From positions 43,329-107,328 of the forward strand of contig NZ_SMYO01000014.1 of NCBI RefSeq assembly GCF_004358205.1: DNA of 64,000 bases, read 5' to 3'. Below the pieces are notes generated by a model. That model did no database searches and was not told the origin of the DNA. It worked only from the letters and a program-made list of their open reading frames with translations. This document shows, one piece after another, positions 62,542-64,000 of the stretch (its first letter is position 1; every line of letters starts with the position of its first letter). The stretch comes from Bacillus salipaludis (GTDB taxonomy: Bacteria; Bacillota; Bacilli; Bacillales_B; DSM-18226). Both the position numbers and the translations under genes were made by a program.

Positions 62542-62618
62542 TGGGGCGACTGATGGGAATCGAACCCACGAATGTCGGAACCACAATCCGATGCGTTAAC
62601 CACTTCGCCACAATCGCC
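62542..62618 (-). tRNA. tRNA-His (GTG)
   Basis: Extra 5' G (position -1) opposite discriminator C, acceptor GCGATTG, anticodon GTG, CCA encoded. Confidence 0.95.
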
Positions 62619-62632
62619 ATAATGAAAATAAT

Positions 62633-62706
62633 TGGCAGGGGTAGTAGGAATTGAACCCACACCAAAGGTTTTGGAGACCTTCGTTCTACCTTTAAACTAT
62701 ACCCCT
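62633..62706 (-). tRNA. tRNA-Trp (CCA)
   Basis: Acceptor AGGGGTA, anticodon loop CTCCAAA, discriminator G, 3' CCA encoded. Confidence 0.95.
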
Positions 62707-62710
62707 AAAA

Positions 62711-62795
62711 TGGTGGAGGGGGACGGATTCGAACCGCCGAACCCGGAGGGAGCGGATTTACAGTCCGCCGCGTTTAGCCACTTCGCTACCCCTCC
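62711..62795 (-). tRNA. tRNA-Tyr (GTA)
   Basis: Class II bacterial tRNA-Tyr with long variable arm, acceptor GGAGGGG, anticodon GTA, CCA encoded. Confidence 0.95.
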
Positions 62796-62825
62796 ACATT
62801 TGAAAGTTGAGTTGTCAGCTTAAGG

Positions 62826-62898
62826 TGCCGACGAGAGGAATTGAACCCCCAACCTACTGATTACGATTCAGTTGCTCTACCAATTGAGCTACATCGGC
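62826..62898 (-). tRNA. tRNA-Thr (CGT)
   Basis: Acceptor GCCGATG, anticodon stem ACTGA/TCAGT with loop ATCGTAA, giving CGT. No CCA encoded. A CGT reading for this position of the array is worth confirming with a tRNA model. Confidence 0.9.
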
Positions 62899-62919
62899 GT
62901 ATCTTTTAAAAATTAAAGG

Positions 62920-62992
62920 TGGCTCAGGACGGAATCGAACCGCCGACACAAGGATTTTCAGTCCTTTGCTCTACCGACTGAGCTACTGAGCC
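62920..62992 (-). tRNA. tRNA-Phe (GAA)
   Basis: Acceptor GGCTCAG, anticodon loop CTGAAAA. No CCA encoded (CCT follows the discriminator). Confidence 0.95.
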
Positions 62993-62999
62993 ACTTAAA

Positions 63000-63076
63000 T
63001 GGCGGTCTGGACGGGACTCGAACCCGCGACCTCCTGCGTGACAGGCAGGCATTCTAACCAACTGAACTACCAGACC
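63000..63076 (-). tRNA. tRNA-Asp (GTC)
   Basis: Acceptor GGTCTGG, anticodon loop CTGTCAC, discriminator G, CCA encoded. Confidence 0.95.
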
Positions 63077-63079
63077 AAA

Positions 63080-63153
<74 letters not shown>

Positions 63154-63162
63154 ATAACAATA

Positions 63163-63238
63163 TGGTGGAGGATGACGGGATCGAACCGCCGACCCTCTGC
63201 TTGTAAGGCAGATGCTCTCCCAGCTGAGCTAATCCTCC
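63163..63238 (-). tRNA. tRNA-Val (TAC)
   Basis: Acceptor GGAGGAT, anticodon loop CTTACAA, CCA encoded. Confidence 0.95.
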
Positions 63239-63276
63239 ATATTAATGACAATTGTTTTCACTACTGTAAAAAACTT

Positions 63277-63351
63277 TGGTGACCCCTACGGGATTCGAAC
63301 CCGTGTTACCGCCGTGAAAGGGCGGTGTCTTAACCGCTTGACCAAGGGGCC
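63277..63351 (-). tRNA. tRNA-Glu (TTC)
   Basis: Acceptor GGCCCCT, anticodon loop CTTTCAC, CCA encoded. In Bacillaceae it also supplies tetrapyrrole synthesis. Confidence 0.95.
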
Positions 63352-63369
63352 ATTTTAGAAAAATTTTAA

Positions 63370-63461
63370 TGGCGGAGAGCAAGGGATTTGAACCCTTGAG
63401 ACAGGGTTACCCGCCTACACGATTTCCAATCGTGCTCCTTCGGCCACTCGGACAGCTCTCC
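63370..63461 (-). tRNA. tRNA-Ser (GGA)
   Basis: Class II tRNA with long variable arm, acceptor GGAGAGC, anticodon loop TTGGAAA, CCA encoded. Confidence 0.95.
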
Positions 63462-63468
63462 ATTAAAA

Positions 63469-63543
63469 TGGCTCCGCAGGTAGGACTCGAACCTACGACC
63501 GATCGGTTAACAGCCGATAGCTCTACCACTGAGCTACTGCGGA
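63469..63543 (-). tRNA. tRNA-Asn (GTT)
   Basis: Acceptor TCCGCAG, anticodon loop CTGTTAA, CCA encoded. First tRNA after 5S rRNA. Confidence 0.95.
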
Positions 63544-63556
63544 ATAATTATATAAC

Positions 63557-63674
<118 letters not shown>

Positions 63675-63806
63675 CTATTTATCAGACACTATTTTATTAT
63701 AATGTCTTTTTGAGATTTTTCAAGAGGTAAATTTATTTTTTTTCATTCCCTCAAAACTAGATAATACAGAAGAAGTTTCAGTAAAAACGAGTTCACCTTA
63801 AGACTA

Positions 63807-64000
<194 letters not shown>

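Overview
The window looks like chromosome of a low-GC, spore-forming member of the Bacillaceae (Bacillus/Neobacillus-like; genus is an inference). The signs are strong AGGAGG ribosome sites with many TTG and GTG starts, the sporulation pair yhbH/prkA, a KinB-like kinase, Bacillus-type nag and lut operons with matching operators, and a 16-gene tRNA array behind 23S-5S rRNA whose order matches the trnD array I recall from Bacillus subtilis. I see no transposase, phage gene, CRISPR array or replication origin.

Layout. 0-4.2 kb: end of a POT peptide transporter, a short YitT-type membrane protein, and an RND efflux pump behind a 9-bp inverted repeat. 4.2-7 kb: a minus-strand locus with a DUF3189 protein, a response regulator lacking its phospho-acceptor stretch, a HEAT-like protein, a truncated family-2 glycosyltransferase and a frameshifted C-terminal fragment. 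It reads as a decaying exopolysaccharide-type locus. 7-17.9 kb: deoC, an MMPL transporter, a cupin, a secreted metallophosphatase, an SLC13/ArsB-type permease, a gluconokinase remnant, then a diguanylate cyclase and a KinB-like histidine kinase that both carry multi-TM sensor regions. 17.9-22.7 kb: N-acetylglucosamine use (nagA-nagB-nagR divergent from PTS nagP) with paired operators and a cre site. 22.7-32 kb: yhbH, prkA, a 30-residue membrane peptide, trmL, a papain-like amidase-domain protein, queG, a B3/4 protein, tRNA-Gly, a 52-bp tandem repeat, a lipase-like hydrolase and a SEC-C protein. 33-34.3 kb: a graveyard of small gene remnants.

35-47.4 kb is the most distinctive part: an apparently complete route from anthranilate to pyruvate and acetyl-CoA through 3-hydroxyanthranilate. 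An HpaB-type flavin monooxygenase, a one-domain FAD synthetase and a separate flavin reductase would form the hydroxylase system. 3-Hydroxyanthranilate dioxygenase, ACMS decarboxylase, RidA-type 2-aminomuconate deaminase, semialdehyde dehydrogenase, oxalocrotonate decarboxylase, oxopentenoate hydratase, aldolase and acetaldehyde dehydrogenase complete ring cleavage and the lower pathway. An IclR regulator sits among them. The gene set matches the pathway described in Geobacillus thermodenitrificans NG80-2. Arrangement and control (several transcription units, a cre site, palindromes, an internal hairpin, an embedded HesB-like protein) look specific to this locus.

47.5-64 kb: ArsR/SRPBCC pair, lactate utilisation (lutABC, lutR, lutP) with a shared palindromic operator, pyruvate carboxylase, an ECF transporter S component, a GNAT protein, a frameshifted MocR regulator, a nitroreductase, then the tRNA array, 5S and the 3' end of 23S rRNA, all on the minus strand.

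Two families of non-coding repeats are scattered through intergenic gaps: a GC-rich MITE-like element with about 15-bp terminal inverted repeats (three copies plus a minimal scar), and a hairpin element found twice directly after stop codons of convergent genes.
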